From: Leptodontidium sp. MPI-SDFR-AT-0119
Lineage: Eukaryota > Ascomycota > Leotiomycetes > Helotiales > Leptodontidiaceae
Length of the DNA: 64,000 bases
NCBI GenBank assembly: GCA_020726505.1
Contig: JAHLEZ010000003.1
Location: forward strand, 186,001 to 250,000
Reading direction: 5' to 3'
This document shows, piece after piece, positions 1 to 10,453 of the stretch. Position 1 is the stretch's first letter. Each line of letters begins with the position of its first letter. A model generated the notes under the pieces. It saw only the letters and a program-made list of their open reading frames with translations. It was not told where the DNA came from and searched no databases. The translations under genes were made by a program, and so were the position numbers.

Positions 1-1
1 C

Positions 2-1371
2 AAAGAGCAAGCTGTCAAGGATGAAGAAGAGGCACTTTCAGAAGCCCATAGGGACATCGGAGGACTCAAAGCCAAGGGGTCAGCATTGATCGAGGAGTTG
101 AATGTTCTACAAGCTAGTCATGATTCTGAGCTGAAGAATCATAGCATCAAGAAGAAAGATTAGCAAGAGAAGAATGTCTAAATGGAGGCCATTGCTTTCC
201 GCGGCGGTGGTGATGACTCTAGCTCCGAATCTGGCGATGACCATGATCTCGAAGAACGTACCCGACTTATGCAAGAGAATCTCAATCTCTTGATCCAGCG
301 AAAGGAAATCAAGAACCTCTCGTCCAAGATCAAGGACAAGCAAGCAGACCTTAACCAGACGGTCCGGCCCCTCTCAGCAGCAGAGTCCATGGTCTTAGAA
401 CTTGAATTAAATGTTCACGGTCTTGCACTGGCACTTGAAAAGCTGCACTTCGAACTTCAAAATCCCGAGTTGTCCTCTGCTCAAGACACCATCAAGTCCC
501 ACCTCACCCGGATTACTTCGTTGGGAAAGACCATCGAGATACAGGACTCAAAGATTGAGCAGCTAAATTACGAGGTCGAGCATCAAAAGTCAATCAACCG
601 ACAAGAGCAGAAGCTCGCCTCTCTTCTTTTGACCGCACCTCTTCTCCAAAGCCCACAGGAAGACACGACCAAGACAGTCGCCGAAAACATGCAAGCCGCC
701 TACGAAGAAAGTCGCAAGTTTCAATGCCGAGAGATGGCAGGTCTTTACGAAGCTGGCTGTGCGATTAGAGCACGCAAGTTCGTTTGGTTGAGCGCGACGA
801 ATGATGACTTGGTTTCTGGTTTGGGCAACAAGGCATCGCACTACGGAATGGCTCTCGCAGATGCAGCACTATACCAACCCACATGTCCAGCTCCCTACAG
901 ACGTGTCAAGCTTATCGATTTCACTAAGCTCTACGTAGTCCGTCCTGAATTTGTCTGGAAGCATCAATCTGCTCTCAAGCTGTTGGAAATTCTAGACTGG
1001 CACGGTGGAATGCAAGACTTCTCTTCCGCTTCCTCTGTGGAAGTGATATTCCGACCTCTCTTCGCCCGGTTGATTACATCCATTAATGACGCAAAATTCA
1101 CCACGGGTGAGGTTGTCAAGCTCCTTGAGACACCAAACGCGATCAAAGATATCGCTGAGCTCAAGGTCTTGCATGACGCTGGACTACAGAAGCACAATGC
1201 CTGGTTGATGAATTGGTAAGTCTATGGACCAACCCCATCATCATCTTCTTAGCTAGCTAAAAGACAGTCGCAACTAAAATTCCACCATTCTAATTTGACA
1301 GGAAGCTATCTAATGGAATCTATGATGCTTTTAGAATCGGCTTGCTGTTGATCCTGATTTGCAGCTCATGA
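2..1371 (+). pseudogene. Coiled-coil protein, family copy 1, with two in-frame stops
   Basis: One reading frame is open from base 2, but it is broken by TAG at 161-163 and TAA at 179-181, directly before ATG 182. The upstream part is heptad-like coiled coil rich in Glu, Lys and Leu. From 182 the frame gives about 345 residues: more coiled coil, then the family domain (IRARK, then LGNKASHYG, ADAALY, LYVVRPEF, ILDWHGGMQDF). A donor GTAAGT at 1216 and acceptor at 1301 (TAATTTGACAG) suit an 86-nt phase-2 intron, giving a short last exon that ends with TGA at 1369. Both stops could come from CAG/CAA by C-to-T change. The true gene start lies left of the window. A shortened protein from ATG 182 is also possible. 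The function is unknown; I recognise only the relatedness to the other copies here. Confidence 0.6.
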
Positions 1372-2387
1372 GTTGGTCCTCAAGATTCAACGCTGCTGTG
1401 TTGGAACTTGAACATCATGCTTATTGGTAGCTTGCAATCTCTTATCTCATCAAGTGTAACAACAGAGTTTCTTTCTCTCTTTTCATACCTGCTAGTTGTT
1501 TTTACGGCTTGAGAAGAAGCGCATTCTACAGAAGTAGGGATGAGTCCTCAGAGCTCTGCGAAATTGTGGGGGGGGGGGGGGGGGGGCAGCTTTGCATCCA
1601 ATTACAACCTTTGATTCTGCTTGAGATCAAGTGGGTAGCAACTGAGGCCGCAATTGCTTCTTTGACATTTTCCTTGCTCGGATTTTCCATTCCGAAGCTG
1701 CTGGGAATGATGGAGGCCAATGAATGGGAGCCATAAACAGCACTTGATAAATGAAACAATTCATCGTTCAATAAACAAAACTGGTTGAGACATGAGTGAA
1801 CTGCCAAACAAAATAAATCGTTTCTTGCTTTCAATGTAAACAGCGAAATAATCTTGTGATATCTAACGACAAACGACAGATGTTCACAGCCTTTTAAGGA
1901 GGACACAACATTGGTATATCTTGAACAATTCCGACTTTCCTAGGTATTGCTGCGGAACATGGCGTACACGGAGGATTTGTTTGGAGAATTGCAAATCATG
2001 GGAACTTCCTGTCGTGCTTTGGTAAACTTGGACACATAATCCGCCGTGTTCTTCTTCCGCTGCTATCCAATATTAGCATAGACTTGAAGCTTCAGATCGC
2101 ACCTGACCTCCCCCGCTGCTTGGGCGTGATCTGATGTTAAGTCCAGGAAGTCAGGCCACCTGGCCCCATTCTGGCCCTTTCAAAATGGCCATTGCTAGAT
2201 TATGTTCAATAGAAATTTTCTTTCGGGTATGTACAGCTAACCTTTTGTAATCCAGTTGTCACGACAATGAATACTGAATGCACAACTCCCGTATCAGCAG
2301 ACTAAAAACTGGTGAATGGACTTTTCGGCTAATTGATCCCTCTGGCCCATGCTGGAGGGCCGTTCACGGCCAAAAACTTGAGTAAGT
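1372..2387. other. No gene seen; holds a G19 tract
   Basis: No convincing coding stretch on either strand. Short open frames exist but have no family resemblance or splice logic. A run of 19 G lies at 1568-1586. Confidence 0.6.
1568..1586 (+). repeat. Poly-G tract, 19 G
   Basis: Nineteen consecutive G on the plus strand, in non-coding DNA downstream of family copy 1. Length calls in such runs are unreliable. Confidence 0.85.
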
Positions 2388-2660
2388 CATGAACGAGTTA
2401 ATCTGATTATTATGGAACTAGGGAATAAGCAGCACATTACGTCGCGGTTTTAGCTGATGTCTTCTGTGAAGGAATTCTACTTGTGAAAAGATCAGATGCT
2501 CACATCTACCATGAGATCTACAGTGCCCAGCCCAAATTCGCTTTTGCCAACCAACAATGCCTGCAACTTTTGAATGTTCTGGACTGGCGTGGCTCAGTAC
2601 AGAATTTCTCAGGTACAGTCGTACGCCCTTCAAAGACTTGATTTTCGGCAACATGTACAT
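2388..2660 (+). pseudogene. Decayed fragment of the same coiled-coil family (copy 2)
   Basis: Only the C-terminal domain can be read. The frame at 2412-2429 gives MELGNK. A one-base loss near 2429 is then needed to continue as AAHYVAVLADV from 2429. The same frame goes on to PKFAFANQQCLQLLNVLDW and RGSVQNFSG, ending at a TGA near 2654. These segments line up in order with copy 1 (GNKASHYG, LADA, PEFVWKHQS, LLEILDWHGG, MQDF) and copy 3. No coiled-coil N-terminus is seen upstream. It is therefore a relic, placed between copies 1 and 3 in the same orientation, which suggests an old tandem array. Confidence 0.6.
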
Positions 2661-3670
2661 TTGCTGCAGTCAACGACACCGCCGAATTCCGGACTCATAT
2701 ATAGTTCGAGGGGTTATTCTGCAATGTCGGTTATCCCAAGCTTGAAAATAGGCTGTACAGTGAGCTCGAGGATGAATACAAAGTTGCGTTGGAAAGATAG
2801 CACAAACATGCCAAACTCCACGGTACAAAGTAGTGCTCAACACACATGCCCATCTAACAAGACATATATAAGGTGTTCGAGCAAGAAAAATTTAAATGAC
2901 AAGGAAGGAGAGTCCGATATTCCCTCTTCGAAGTGCAAAAATAAGATTTTTGATGAAGATATAGCAATCACAATTCGTTTGCTCCACATTATTCATTTGG
3001 TTGAGCTTAACATTCTTTCCCAAGGAAACGCAGCAAAGATTTGGGACGAGAATTCCCCACAACTTTGCCATTTGAGTGGATTTGGGATATTCCAAATGCA
3101 GAATTGAACGCCCTCTTTAATAAGCTATCTTGTTTGCAAGCCAATCACAACGAGGAACATCCCAAGCAGCGTGATAGCACTTAAACTTTTTCCCGACTTC
3201 TCAAACTTACACGTTTCAACATGCATAGCGCGTTGCTGTTATTCCTGTAGACCAGATGAGGTCCCAAGTATTAATTGTGAGCTTTAAGGTAATCCTTGGG
3301 CAAACATTCGAATACATCAAAGTGTTGAGGCAGATGATCAGCGGTGAAATGACGTCTGTGAAGTGACGGCTCTTCACGAAAGCAAATCGTGGCTAGTATT
3401 TTTTTTTTCTCCCACTAATCCTGTTCTGTTTTCCAATCAACACTCAAGTGCAGTGAGCCTGAATCTTGCTGTGGGAGGAAGCACCTGCCAAGAGCTAGGC
3501 TAGTTATTTTCGCCTGATTAGGTCGTCTCGCTTTGTTTACACAGGGGTCCACACCATCCTGGTCCAACTTTGAAGGACAAGCCAGCCTCAAACTCTTCTG
3601 ATCGAACCCCCGGAGTCACAGCAACACCCTCGAAAGTTCTTTCATTTGCTGTAGCAAGCTTCGTCACGTC
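2661..3670. other. No gene seen
   Basis: Intergenic between the decayed copy 2 and copy 3. A 177-codon open frame crossing 2574-3107 is out of frame with the relic and has no family features, so I do not call it. Confidence 0.55.
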
Positions 3671-4880
3671 ATGTCTTGGTTAGCATTGTTGTTTACAACT
3701 CTCTTGCTTTGCGTTTTGGAAACCAGACCTGCAAATTTGTCCGGAACCTGCAACGTTTTAGCTTGTTTTTTCATCACCTTGGTCTATCTTGAGGATTCGA
3801 GGATAGGTAGAAAGCTTATCGGAGTTCTCCTCAATGGTCTTGGGTGGCTAAGTCTCCAGGACACAGGCTATGATTCACCAGATACAGTGGATCTTGGTTA
3901 CACCAGTTTTGATTTCGACAATTTAAAGGAGGAACTTGTTGCAGCATTGGAAACTGCCATAAGTTCCCCAAGATCTGCGAAGCCAGCACAGAAAAAGTTG
4001 GAGCGCAAGTTGCTTTCAGTAACAAAGCGATTCTTTAGGAGTTTAGAGCCTCCTGCATACGTCAAAATCTTGATTCGCAAAGATGGAAAGATCAAAGCGC
4101 AAGGAGCCGAGATTGCAGAGTTGAAAGAGGTCATCCGAGAAAAGGATGAAGCCCTACGCCAGAAAGAAAAGGAACTTACATGGCACGAAAGAGGGCTGAA
4201 AACATCAAACGCCAGTCACGAGACACAGGAAGCGAAGATCGATAGCGAAGAAATTACCCTCTGCGATGAAGAAAAATCTATCTTACAAAGCGTCAAAATG
4301 GATCTGGAAAAAAAAAGCCTTCGAGACATCAGAAGCCGTTGCAGAACAAACCATTAGAGACTGGGAAGAAAAGTTTGGTTCTCTAGCAGACATAGGCTTC
4401 AATATCAGGGCCCGGAAGTACGAACAACAGAGACCTCGAAAGGTGCAAAATCAAGCCATAATTGACGCTGGAATCAAAGCTGCCCATCACGGCGAGGTCA
4501 TTGCAGATGCAGCAATGTACCAAGATTTTGGTCGACCGGACAGGCGACTTTCAGACCCCGCCAGATTCATCGTCTTGCATGTTGTTGATCCGGAATTTGC
4601 TTGGAAGAACAGAAACTGCACCGAACTCGTGGATATCCTGAATTGGCGTGTTGCCATGAAAGACTTCTATACAACATCTTGTGCTGGTTCCAACTTTGAG
4701 CTGAGCAATTTTGAGAAATTGTTCAAGGAGATCATTGCTGCTGTGTCTGTGCAAGAGAACCTTGATCCTGCATACTTCTCTAAGAATTATCGTGCAAAAC
4801 AGCTTCACCAACTACTGAAGGTCTCACATGATTCTGCTTTGGCCGCTCAAAAAGAGTTTTGGAAAAACAGGTATGATTAA
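3671..4880 (+). pseudogene. Membrane-anchored coiled-coil protein, copy 3, frameshifted at an A9 run
   Basis: ATG 3671 starts a frame with two hydrophobic stretches near the N-terminus (about residues 3-15 and 28-38), then a long coiled coil, up to about residue 213. At nine A (4308-4316) the reading must move to the next frame, which continues as KKKAFETSEAVAEQ and then the family domain: IRARK, IKAAHHGEVIADAAMY, VVDPEF, ILNWRVAMKDF. One A fewer would restore a single frame of about 400 residues. This is either a real mutation, a sequencing error in the homopolymer, or (less likely) programmed frameshifting. The end matches copy 1: FWKNR meets GTATGA at 4871 exactly where copy 1 has its GT, in the same phase. 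The TGA/TAA after 4871 may thus be intronic. Confidence 0.6.
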
Positions 4881-4914
4881 CCTCAAGTCTAGGAATTGGA
4901 TCTTGTGCTAACTA

Positions 4915-4936
4915 CAGTCGGACCGCCTCAAACACG
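4915..4936 (+). repeat. Left terminal inverted repeat
   Basis: Twenty-two bases that match the reverse complement of 8991-9012 without mismatch. The adjoining TA (4913-4914) is half of the target-site duplication. Confidence 0.93.
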
Positions 4937-5010
4937 ACAAAAAAAATAAATGTAATATTAAAAAAGATCTATTTAACCTGAAATCTGCGCCTAAATGCTA
5001 GCGTCATAAA

Positions 5011-5085
5011 GACCCACTTTTTGTCCCGATCGGGCTAGTCCTCGAATTTAGGTACTTATACCAATTAAAAGTGGGGGGGGTTCAT
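5011..5085 (+). repeat. Subterminal direct repeat, left copy
   Basis: Starts GACCCACTT and carries, in order, GTCC, GATCGGG, CTAGT, ACTTATA, a G run and TTCAT. The same elements occur in the same order and orientation at 8767-8834. The copies are direct, not inverted. They may be transposase-binding subterminal sites or a trace of nesting; a third short GACCCACTTC lies near 5227. Confidence 0.6.
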
Positions 5086-5609
5086 AAATTTGGAGATTTT
5101 TTTTATTTTTTATTTATATGTTTTAAAATACTTATAGTGAATATTTTTGAAGGATTTTTGTTTGTAAAATCGTGATAGATACAGATATAACTTATAGTTA
5201 GAAAAAAAGTCCACAGATATTAGTAAGACCCACTTCATTTAAAGAAATTTATATTTTTAAAAAAGAAAAATTAATATAAAGTTTATAATTAAATATAACT
5301 TTTATTTTAATACTTATATAAATACAAATAATAATAATAATAATTAATTGACAAGTTTAAGTGTAGTACGGTTTAGTAATTAGCGTATTTAGTGCTATAC
5401 TACGACTATAAAATAGTAAAAGACGATTTTATAAAGTTAGAAAATAAGGTTTTAGACTCAGATTCAGATTATCACTCTTTATAAAGCACTTTTATAACGG
5501 CTAAGCTAGTTACCGCGCTAGTAAATAAATATAAAATCCAACCAATCAAGCTAATTCGTCTACATCTTACTTACCCTCTAGTATTATATCAAACTCCTTT
5601 ATTATAGTC

Positions 5610-8568
5610 TCTGAAATCGTTCTATAGCCGCTTTGTTTCTTAACACACCAAGCGGCTTACTTAACGCTAAGCCCTTTACAGTAAGCGTCTATAAAGCGTG
5701 AAGCTTTATTACAATACCTTCGTAGCGTATCAAGAGGGCAAGAATCAAGAGCTTTAAAACAAGCTTCTCTAGCCTAAAAAATATAAGTTAGTAAATTAAT
5801 AAAAGGAGTTATAAAACGTACCTCTAGAAATGTCTCCTTCTAAACCTGTCAGTAAAGGTTCTTGTAATAGGCCCAATACATCTCAATTAGGTTTAGCTCA
5901 CAGTGAAACTTCGGTAAAAATAAACACTTATAGCCTCTAGCTAATAAGATCTCTTCAAGCGCTGACTTTTGCTCAAAGAAATCCTTGTGATTGGCTAGAA
6001 TCCTCGCTAAACAACAAGCTATTGGCTTTTTAGGAGGCCAAAAAAGAATTAGATTACAACTCTTTTTAGCCTTACTAGAGCACTTAGCGACAAGGCATTT
6101 TTTACCTATTAATTATTAATATATTACTTTATAAATAGAATTTACTTACCGATTAGTAAACAACCCCTTTCTACCAAAATTGCCCTAATCCCCTTTAGGA
6201 CTTCTTCAATTATAGTCTTTTTGACTCTCTTCTTATTAGGGTGGCCTTCAATTGCCACCTTAATAGTTTTTTCGACTTTATAATTCAACTCTTGAATCTC
6301 TCTAACTAATCCGCGAGCTCGCTTTGCCTCGCTAATATCAGGAGGAAAGATTGTATTTTAAAAAGGTAGGTAATTAGTGAATACTTCCTAAAAGGGAAGG
6401 TATAACTAACCTTTTGAGGTAAAGAAGCTCTACCTTCGCTAAGATTTATTACAAAAGCGTTTAAAGCTCTATTTCCCTTGTTAGCGTGAGCACTTAATTA
6501 GTCAAATACGAAAACAGCTACCTTATTCGGGTGCTTTTCTTCGAATATATCAATAGCTCGCTTAACCTGATCAAGTAATTGATTCGTGTCTTAATAAGGC
6601 GTTTTTTGCGGTCCACCAGGATAAATAATTTGCCGAGCGTCTTTTTAACTAATCACAAGCCTCCCTTTAAGGCTTATAAAGTCAAAGCAGTGAATAAGAC
6701 CTCCTTTACTTTTTAAAGGTATCTTTTGTTGATTTTCGTCTAACTAGATTCGCTTAGAGTACTCCTTAGCGTGAAAATAGCTCTCGTCGTAGTAATAAAT
6801 AACATACTCTTTCTCTCCAAAGGGTAGGTCAGGTGTGATAAGTTATAGTACTCCATTAGCGTCTTCTTCGTAGTTTGTAATAAGTGATTAATAAAAAGCC
6901 ATTTTCGGTAGAAATTCCTTTTAAATCAGTTAGTAAATATTTCCTAAATAGGAAAGTATAACTAACCGTTTGACGATAATCGATTACATCGGCCCTTTCG
7001 TGACTATCAACGTAAACCCCTTTCTTTTCTTTAGTAGCGTGAAATCCAAGACGATTTAACTACTTATAAGTGGCTGATTTACTGAGAGGTTTCTATTCTT
7101 TTGGCCTTTTACTAGGGGCTTTTTGTATATCGGTAGTATATCTAATAAGAGGCTTTTTAGCTTTATTTGCGCTAGTAAGTAAGCGAGGCATGATTTCCGA
7201 ATTGAGAGCGTGTCGAAAGCCTTTGGGGGTAACCGTAGCGAGTTTTTGAGCTAATAACCAAGCTCGGCAAGCTCGAAAAACGTCTTCGTTATCTAAATAA
7301 GACCGATTCTTACGTTTACCTCCTCTAGTTTCTATCGGTAACGATCCGTACGCCCGATAATAAAGAAACGAGGCTCTAATTTTGCGGGCAAGAGTTTTTC
7401 CGTCGGCGGTAGGGTGGTTACTTTGAGCTACAAGAAGAGAAGCCTCAATTCGACCTCTACGAGGACTCTTTTTCAAGAGGTTTTGGACATATTGTTGAAT
7501 AAGCGAGTATTCGAAGCGTAACCGAGGTAAAAGAAGAATTCGCTTGTCGTTGACTTGTTTCTTAATCGAGTCTAGTACTTCTCTATAAGTTCTTGGCGTA
7601 GAAGCTTTTGTAGAGGTATTAATGGCGTCTCCAATAAGCGAGTCTAATAAGAGCTCGCTTCGTCCACTGTCGATAAACTCGATATTATTTAAATCGTCTA
7701 ACCCAATTACGTAATCTTCAGCCTCAAATTCAGCCTCTATAAGAGCGTCAAACTCTAAATCCTTGTCGTCACTAGAATCGATATCTTCGAATATATCGTC
7801 TTCTTTTTCCACTAAAAGTGGAGGTAGTAAGCGAGGTTTTGGCGTAAAAAACGAAGTGAGAGGTTATTGAATATTCGACTTGATATTTGAAGGCTTTTGT
7901 GAAGGTTTTTGAAGAGAGGTTTGTCGATTTAGCTCCTTTTGAATAAGTCTAGCTCTTCGGCGAGTAGAGCGACCTTTATTAGCAAGAGGAGCTAATTTAC
8001 TCTTATGAGAGCCTTTCGGAGCTAGTTTATAAGTTAGTTAATTAATTAAATTAAAAGGATTTAAGTACTTACTAAAAGTTGGCGTATTAATTACTTTTTC
8101 AAAAGGCACACTCCAGTTACCCTTTGAATCGATTACTAACTGACTAAAAAACCTAGAGCGTTTAAACTCTACTAGTAATTCATTCTCAGCATCTGATTCG
8201 TCAATATCCTCCCTGTCTAGCCTATCCGGGCCTAGCTCTTCAAGATCTTGATCTAAATACTCGTTGGCGTGAGTAATATCATCTTCTTCTTTACTCTCGC
8301 TTTTACTCTCTTCTTCACTCTCTGATTCGTTAATTAACCGAGACCGCATATTATTCTCACTCTCTGATTCGTCAATTTGACTACTATTAAAAGCAGTAGG
8401 CGTAGAAGTAGTAGCGAGCTTAGTAGGCCGTAAGGGTAAATGAGATGTGCTTGAAAAAGAGGCTATTTCAGGTGTTTTTTGACGAGACCGCTTCGTGATT
8501 GGCCGAATAGGCGACCCAGGGGGTGATTTTGCTAGCGTAGCACTTCGATTTCGCTTAGAAGGCGCCAT
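5610..8568 (-). pseudogene. DDE transposase of the element, inactivated
   Basis: Read from ATG 8568 leftward: an acidic, Ser-rich N-terminus, then an intron (GTAAGT near 8069, CTAAC, TAG near 8025), then a basic helix-rich region that is intact from 7812 to 7093. The catalytic part has YYYDESYFHA near 6790 (first Asp) and LPKFHCELNLIEMYW near 5890 (late DDE motif with N-x-x-E). It ends with an Ala/Arg-rich tail after another intron (GTACGT near 5820, CTAAC, TTTTTTAG near 5774). This is the domain order of the large fungal DDE_3-like transposases. Many codons are TAG, TAA or TGA where CAG, CAA or CGA would be expected, for example straight after the DDE motif. The enzyme cannot be made from this copy. 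Confidence 0.82.
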
Positions 8569-8766
8569 TTTAGCTCTTGTAGAAGTGTGGTAGTTGTAAT
8601 AGTCAAAAAGGTAAGAATATAACGTAGAGTTGACGTTAAAGTTAAAGATATTTTTGCTCGCTTAATCATCAAGCTAGAAAATCAAAATATTAATTAAATA
8701 TTAAACGTCCACGTTTAAAGAAACCCTTTAACCTAAATTATAGCCCTAATTAAGGGGATTCCAACG

Positions 8767-8834
8767 GACCCACTTTTGTCCGAATCGGGTCTAGTAAAAA
8801 ATACTTATATCGTTGCCAAGGCTAGGGGGTTCAT
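8767..8834 (+). repeat. Subterminal direct repeat, right copy
   Basis: Partner of 5011-5085, same orientation: GACCCACTTTTGTCC, GAATCGGG, CTAGT, ACTTATA, a G run and TTCAT. Spacing differs by a few bases. Confidence 0.6.
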
Positions 8835-8990
8835 TTTTTTTAAAAACCCGCCAAGACCTGATGATATTAAAGAGTAACTTTTTAATTACATAGTAAAATA
8901 GAAAAAGCTAAGAGGCTAAATATCGTTATATAATAAAGCGCACATTATAGATTAAACAGATCTTTAATATTTTATTATCTAAATTTTTAC

Positions 8991-9012
8991 CGTGTTTGAG
9001 GCGGTCCGACTG
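8991..9012 (-). repeat. Right terminal inverted repeat
   Basis: Exact reverse complement of 4915-4936, followed by TA at 9013-9014. Confidence 0.93.
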
Positions 9013-9014
9013 TA

Positions 9015-10453
9015 GATGTCCGTAATAGGTTTTCTTAAATTCCGTTAGTATTCTCTGGTTGTTGGGTCTTTGGAGCTTGATCCAATTGATTTTGTCCCTT
9101 GGTATGTCTTGAAGGACTGATGGGTTTTCATGTACTAATAGAGTCTCCCCAACATAGGCACATATCTTGCAATGACATGGAAAGATATTATATCCGGAGT
9201 CTTTGTTTCTTGCCACTGCCTCTCGCAATTAGAGTGCACATAGGAATGCAAAGGAAGCCAAGATTGACTGGAGAGCTGCCTGCCTCTTGCCATGAGACAC
9301 GCGGCTTGCATGCACACTTCGCTAATTCCTGGATGAAAATAATTGGCGGATGGGTTGGTTCACCATCTTGTTATTTTACGTCACCCTTGAGACTAAATTA
9401 ATAGATTGCGCCGTCTTTTTACTTGCCTTTTGCCAGCTCTTACTACGCCTGACCACGCGCCACCCACTCTGCTATATTGTGATCCCTCCTGCTGCCCTCT
9501 GACAACCACGGTTTGTTACAATCTCGCGCAGATTAATTATATTAATATCTAGAAAAGCCATTGACGATTTAACCTCCTTTGGCATATTAGAGATCAAAGG
9601 AGTTCAAATGGCTTGCGATTTTTTGGCTGGTCCTGCTATCCCCTTAGGTGCCATAAGCGCCCTCCCTATGGGCACGTGCCGCTACGCCCAAAATGGTATA
9701 GCGGGACCATCGGTGATCGAATAGCGTGTTCTAGCCTGAACAACACACTATTTCTCGCTTCTTAGGGGCTTGATACAGGGAGTCTTACAGGGCCTTCAGG
9801 AGGGTGTTCCTGGTGGCACCTGAGGGGATAAGCTTTAAATACGGTCGAGTTTTCTTTTGTGCAGAGCAAACAACACCAGAGAATTCTGCGTTGACGGCTG
9901 ATTTATTATGGCATCAAGATTGCTTAAATAACTATTTAAATAACTAGCAAAAAAAGAGGAGAAGTTTAGATGGCGAGGCATTGGAACGCTGTGTTGATAA
10001 ATATATGATTTTTTTTTTTTGGCCCCTAGCTTATAAGCTAACTTATCAGCCAACCGATCAAAATCAGTTTAAGTCATCTGAATAGCTTTAATTTGGTATG
10101 CCAATTAGTTGAGAGTTTTTTTGGTTTTACTTTGGCTTATGACTGACTGACTGACTGACTGACTGACTTATTGGACGGCCTGCAGGTGGTGATCTCCATT
10201 TCTCTTTTTGAATTCTTTACCTGAGATGCAATGAGATGGTACGAACCACGAGCCAGACTGGCATCATACCTCAGTTTCTAGTGCTGAACTCTATGACGCG
10301 GGTACAGGTGGCCACTCAGTTCCACGTCTCATCTGTTCGCCAGCTGAATTTTGATAAATTATCGCAGTGTGCTATGTACAGTCTTACTAAGCAGAGTGTC
10401 CCTCCGAAATGACCGTCGCATCTAGATGCTTGTTGGGATACAAGAGTCACCCA
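9015..10453. other. No gene seen; GACT microsatellite
   Basis: If copy 3 keeps its last intron, its last exon should lie just right of the transposon, but I could not identify it. The rest holds no recognisable gene. A (GACT)7 microsatellite is at 10141-10168. Confidence 0.5.
10141..10168 (+). repeat. (GACT)7 microsatellite
   Basis: Seven perfect tandem GACT units. Confidence 0.9.

Larger units (their letters stand above)
4913..9014 (-). mobile_element. Tc1/mariner-like DNA transposon, full length, RIP-damaged
   Basis: A 4.1-kb AT-rich element is bounded by a perfect 22-bp terminal inverted repeat that begins CAGTCGGACCGCC, and is flanked by TA on both sides (target-site duplication). The repeats stay recognisable for some 20-30 bp further with mismatches (AATATTAAA, AAGATCT). 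It encodes a DDE transposase on the minus strand. The TA duplication and the CAGT terminus are standard for the Tc1/mariner superfamily. The transposase has many stops of TAG/TAA type and the element is much richer in A+T than its flanks, as expected after RIP. It lies about 42 bp inside the predicted last intron of copy 3. Confidence 0.9.

Noticed and set aside
1526..1906. 126-codon open frame, minus strand
   Set aside because: Runs through the poly-G tract (giving poly-Pro) and shows no other protein-like feature.
2574..3107. 177-codon open frame on the plus strand
   Set aside because: It crosses the family relic in another frame, has no family match and no splice logic.
4300..4320. Programmed +1 frameshifting in copy 3
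   Set aside because: A homopolymer indel explains it more simply and two sister copies are also damaged; not excluded.
5011..8834. LTR retrotransposon suggested by direct repeats
   Set aside because: No reverse transcriptase, integrase or primer site; the coding remnant is a DDE_3-like transposase with TIR and TA duplication.
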